Source: Alphaproteobacteria bacterium (GTDB taxonomy: Bacteria; Pseudomonadota; Alphaproteobacteria; Rickettsiales; Rickettsiaceae). Taken from it: a DNA stretch of 16,391 nt. Where the stretch lies: positions 1 through 16,391 of the forward strand of contig JAUIKA010000008.1 of NCBI GenBank assembly GCA_030430995.1, read 5' to 3'. Every line of letters begins with the position of its first letter. The first letter of the stretch is position 1. The notes below the pieces were generated by a model. The model did not search any database. It saw nothing but the letters and a program-made list of their open reading frames with translations, and was not told where the DNA came from. Below are positions 14,266 to 16,391 of the stretch, piece by piece. The position numbers and the translations under genes were made by a program.

Positions 14266-14930
14266 ATTAAATAATAAATTATATTTACCTATTTATGATA
14301 TTAGATTGATAATAGATTTAAATTTTGATAGATCTAGGTTTAATATATATTATTAATATGGATAAGAATATCGACTCTATATACTCTAGGAATTGTTAAT
14401 TAAGAAATAAATGTTTGATATAAAAAAATATTAATTTTACCAGACAAGAGATAGAGTACATTCAAACCCGTAGAAAATTATCCTGATTAATATTCCCTAT
14501 TCTGTTTAAGTATTACCAATATAATCATGCATTTATTGGTAATATATCGAAAACACCAAAATCTATTATCAAAGCAATTGCCCAAGTTTTCCTGAAGAAG
14601 ATAATTTGAAATTATCAGGAGAAAATTTTTCAAGTGATAGTACAATGAGTAATTTCGAATAATGTATAGTAATTCGGAAGCAGAAGACCAAGCAATTATA
14701 GAATTTGAAAAAATAAAAAATCATTGTTTATGGTAATAATGTTGCAGAAAAGATAGATACAGAAAAGTTAACTCTTATAGGGAAAGCAACACCTAACTCT
14801 TATATGAGTGGTCATTATAATTGTCATGTTTGGTCTTTAGGGTATAGCTTTTGGATTAATATTCTCTTTATCCCGAGGAAGAGGATTAGAAGGATGGTAT
14901 TTATCTTTAGGCACGAATCTAATTTTGTCT
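14266..14930. other. AT-rich region with decayed plus-strand frames
   Basis: No intact gene is found in 665 nt. Short plus-strand frames follow one another in shifting phase. One ends SFPEEDNLKLSGENFSSDS and stops at about 14660; another opens at 14661 (MYSNSEAEDQAIIEFEKIKNH) and stops after 24 codons; a third runs VYGNNVAEKIDTEKLTLIGK and on through SGHYNCHVWSLGYSFW. This succession suggests one coding region broken by frameshifts; the family is not recognised. A strong hairpin lies at 14511-14544. The first 130 nt are nearly pure A/T and may hold the promoter of the minus-strand pair. Confidence 0.4.
14511..14544. repeat. Perfect 11-bp inverted repeat
   Basis: TATTACCAATA (14511-14521) and TATTGGTAATA (14534-14544) are exact reverse complements with a 12-nt loop. 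No T-run follows, so a classical terminator is unlikely. It may be a protein-binding site, an element end, or a structure in a lost gene's leader. Confidence 0.55.
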
Positions 14931-16391
14931 TTAGTTGGAAGTCGCGCTGTTTTTACGCGTCCTTTTACTGTCCAGGGTTTTACCCCCTCCACCAACACCA
15001 CCCTTTCCTCTATTCAACAATGTAGTCTGCTTATTAACATTCTCAACAGCAACCTTTGCATAGCTCTTAGCATTGCTAGGGTTCATAGCGAATTTCCTTA
15101 CCAGGTCAGATTTAGCCTTTCCGGTTAGGCTCATGCTGCCAAGCACAACTGCTGCCGCTAAGATGTTCCGCTGCTGGTCAGTCAAAGATGGGTCTAGCTT
15201 CCCTATCATAGGCGCTATCTCCTGCTGAGCATATTCAACCGCCTTGTCTATATGCAGAGCCTTTGAGAGCACATGAGCCTTAACCTGAGATAAAACCGAA
15301 CTTCCAATGCCTATTGCACCACCTAAAGTAGCACCTAACGCTCCTCCTCCTGTTGCTCCTATTGGCCCTAAAGTAGCACCTAACGCTACTCCTCTAATGC
15401 CACCATTAACAGCCCCCACAACGCCAGAGCCCATTGCAGACATAGCTGCAATGCCATATTCAGCTAGTAAAGGGTTGCTTTCTGCGAATTGTGAATATTC
15501 ATAAGACAGGCCAAGAAGAACATCTGCTGTATGCGCTAAGCTGGTTTGTGAATGCCACTTGCTATATAAACTATCAAAGCTTTGCTTCAATATGCTTATA
15601 TCCTCCCTAGTGAAGGCCATATCATCCATATTGCCCATATGGGTATGGAAACTAGTATCTGAATATAACTTATCTCTTGAGCTGACATAATCATCCAAAG
15701 CTATCTGTTGCATATAGCTCTGCAGATTATTCTGCATTATGCCATGTAGCTGCTCATGCTGAGCCTTGGAAACTGGGTTGCCAAACTCATCCCAAAGATA
15801 GGGTGATAGGGACTCAATAGAAAGGCCCATCTTCCTCTTTATCTCCTCTTTGCTTAGCTGTGGACTCTCGCTTTCAGGCTTCTTCTCCTGCATAAAATGC
15901 TCAGCTGAGAGCCTAGGGATGCTAGGGCCATGGCTCAAAACAGAGTCAGCGCATATATTTCGGAGGAGCTCCTCTGACTTGTTGCTGCGGATAGAGACAG
16001 CACCAAAGAGGTTGCCATATTTATCCTGAGGGGATTCAGAAAAGGCGAGCTTCCCGTCAGTGCCCATCACTATATGCATATCTGCATTAAAGCCGCCATG
16101 CAGAGGCTTTGCTGTATCTTCATCCCTGATAGAAATGTTGATGCCAAATGCCCGCTCCAGTATGGATGCATCAGAAACAACATTGCCCCTTATTCCCTTA
16201 GGGCGCATGGCATCTGCTATCTGGCCCTGAAGCTTAGTGTGGAAGCTTACTTGCCCTTGTTGCTCTTTTTGCTCTTGCTTATGCTCATCACTGCTTTGCT
16301 TCTCATCGCTATGATGAGTTGGAAGTTTTTGGGGCCTTTCTGTATTGCTAGCGTTTAAAGACCTATTATTTGCATGTTCAACAGCGTCTTT
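14931..16391 (-). CDS. Large glycine-zipper protein of unknown function, C-terminal 486 residues (5' end outside window)
   Basis: The frame is open from the right edge to TAA at 14931-14933; the ATG at 16208 is probably internal because 61 upstream codons continue the frame with a Gln/Glu/Lys/His-rich linker (SDEKQSSDEHKQEQKEQQG). A mixed domain follows (from about 16230), then a helical, charged middle. A small-residue segment (coding bases about 15445-15300) has Gly every few residues (VALGATLGPIGATGGGALG), a glycine zipper as found in membrane-inserting or pore-forming proteins. The last part is helical (DPSLTDQQRNILAAAVVLGS) with a basic glycine-rich tail ending KNSATSN. GC is in the mid-40s percent in sampled lines with many CTG, GGC and AAG codons, unlike the core operon, which hints at transfer. 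It may be a secreted toxin or effector; no family was recognised. Confidence 0.7.
   Translation of the reverse strand, partial: KDAVEHANNRSLNASNTERPQKLPTHHSDEKQSSDEHKQEQKEQQGQVSFHTKLQGQIADAMRPKGIRGNVVSDASILERAFGINISIRDEDTAKPLHGGFNADMHIVMGTDGKLAFSESPQDKYGNLFGAVSIRSNKSEELLRNICADSVLSHGPSIPRLSAEHFMQEKKPESESPQLSKEEIKRKMGLSIESLSPYLWDEFGNPVSKAQHEQLHGIMQNNLQSYMQQIALDDYVSSRDKLYSDTSFHTHMGNMDDMAFTREDISILKQSFDSLYSKWHSQTSLAHTADVLLGLSYEYSQFAESNPLLAEYGIAAMSAMGSGVVGAVNGGIRGVALGATLGPIGATGGGALGATLGGAIGIGSSVLSQVKAHVLSKALHIDKAVEYAQQEIAPMIGKLDPSLTDQQRNILAAAVVLGSMSLTGKAKSDLVRKFAMNPSNAKSYAKVAVENVNKQTTLLNRGKGGVGGGGKTLDSKRTRKNSATSN
15322..15387. repeat. Internal direct repeat in the glycine-zipper segment
   Basis: A 21-nt sequence beginning CCTAAAGTAGCACC occurs identically at 15322-15342 and 15367-15387, a 45-nt (15-codon) period that keeps the frame. 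On the coding strand it gives the repeated ALGATLG unit, so the glycine-rich segment seems to have grown by recent duplication. Confidence 0.65.

Noticed and set aside
14588..14618. Short palindrome GATAATTTGAAATTATC as a regulatory site
   Set aside because: It is an isolated AT-rich palindrome inside a decayed frame and such words are expected by chance at this composition.
14804..15128. Two plus-strand frames crossing the 3' end of the large minus-strand gene
   Set aside because: They overlap the end of the well-supported minus-strand gene and change character there. Only the part before 14930 may be a remnant.
15307..15504. Plus-strand frame rich in Pro/Ala opposite the glycine-zipper gene
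   Set aside because: Its repeats are the antisense reading of the glycine/alanine codons of the minus-strand gene, so it is a shadow frame.

Overview
The window looks like chromosome from an AT-rich alphaproteobacterium, most likely of the Rickettsiales (an intracellular, perhaps Midichloriaceae-type lineage). This is inferred from the low GC of the core genes (about 32% in a sampled line), the character of the housekeeping proteins, a stand-alone SpoT-type hydrolase, a ProP-like transporter, a TTAA-N7-TTAA (CtrA-type) site, and many decayed genes. No sequence search was possible, so the genus is left open.

Left half (1-8331): one tightly packed plus-strand block of conserved genes. It holds the 3' part of RNase J, pheS, pheT, map, radC, cvpA and priA. 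Neighbouring genes overlap or are separated by at most 30 nt, so the block probably forms one or two transcripts. It joins RNA processing, Phe-tRNA charging, N-terminal Met removal and DNA repair/replication restart.

Centre (8326-8571): a 43-bp AT-only stretch is followed by four perfect and one near-perfect DnaA boxes, a 16-bp palindrome, repeated ATTCACA heptamers, and a perfect TTAA-N7-TTAA site with an imperfect second copy. This is the most notable non-coding signal here and is a candidate replication origin (oriC). It could instead be a DnaA/CtrA-controlled or DnaA-titrating locus.

Right half (8572-16391): a looser, accessory-looking region. It carries a ProP-like MFS transporter, a decayed IS200/IS605 transposase, a stand-alone (p)ppGpp-hydrolase-type HD protein on the minus strand, and a small peptide frame with a double-glycine-type leader. 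Directly after that comes a secreted HtrA-type serine protease gene broken by two frameshifts and an amber codon; its layout resembles the eukaryotic Nma111 type. Then follow a pair of small unknown minus-strand genes (the first with an in-frame UGA), several decayed frames and strong inverted repeats. At the right edge is the 3' portion of a more GC-rich minus-strand gene for a large protein with a glycine-zipper segment.

The contrast between an intact core operon and an eroding neighbourhood suggests the region downstream of the putative origin collects mobile or cargo genes that are being lost. No tRNA, rRNA or CRISPR array was seen.
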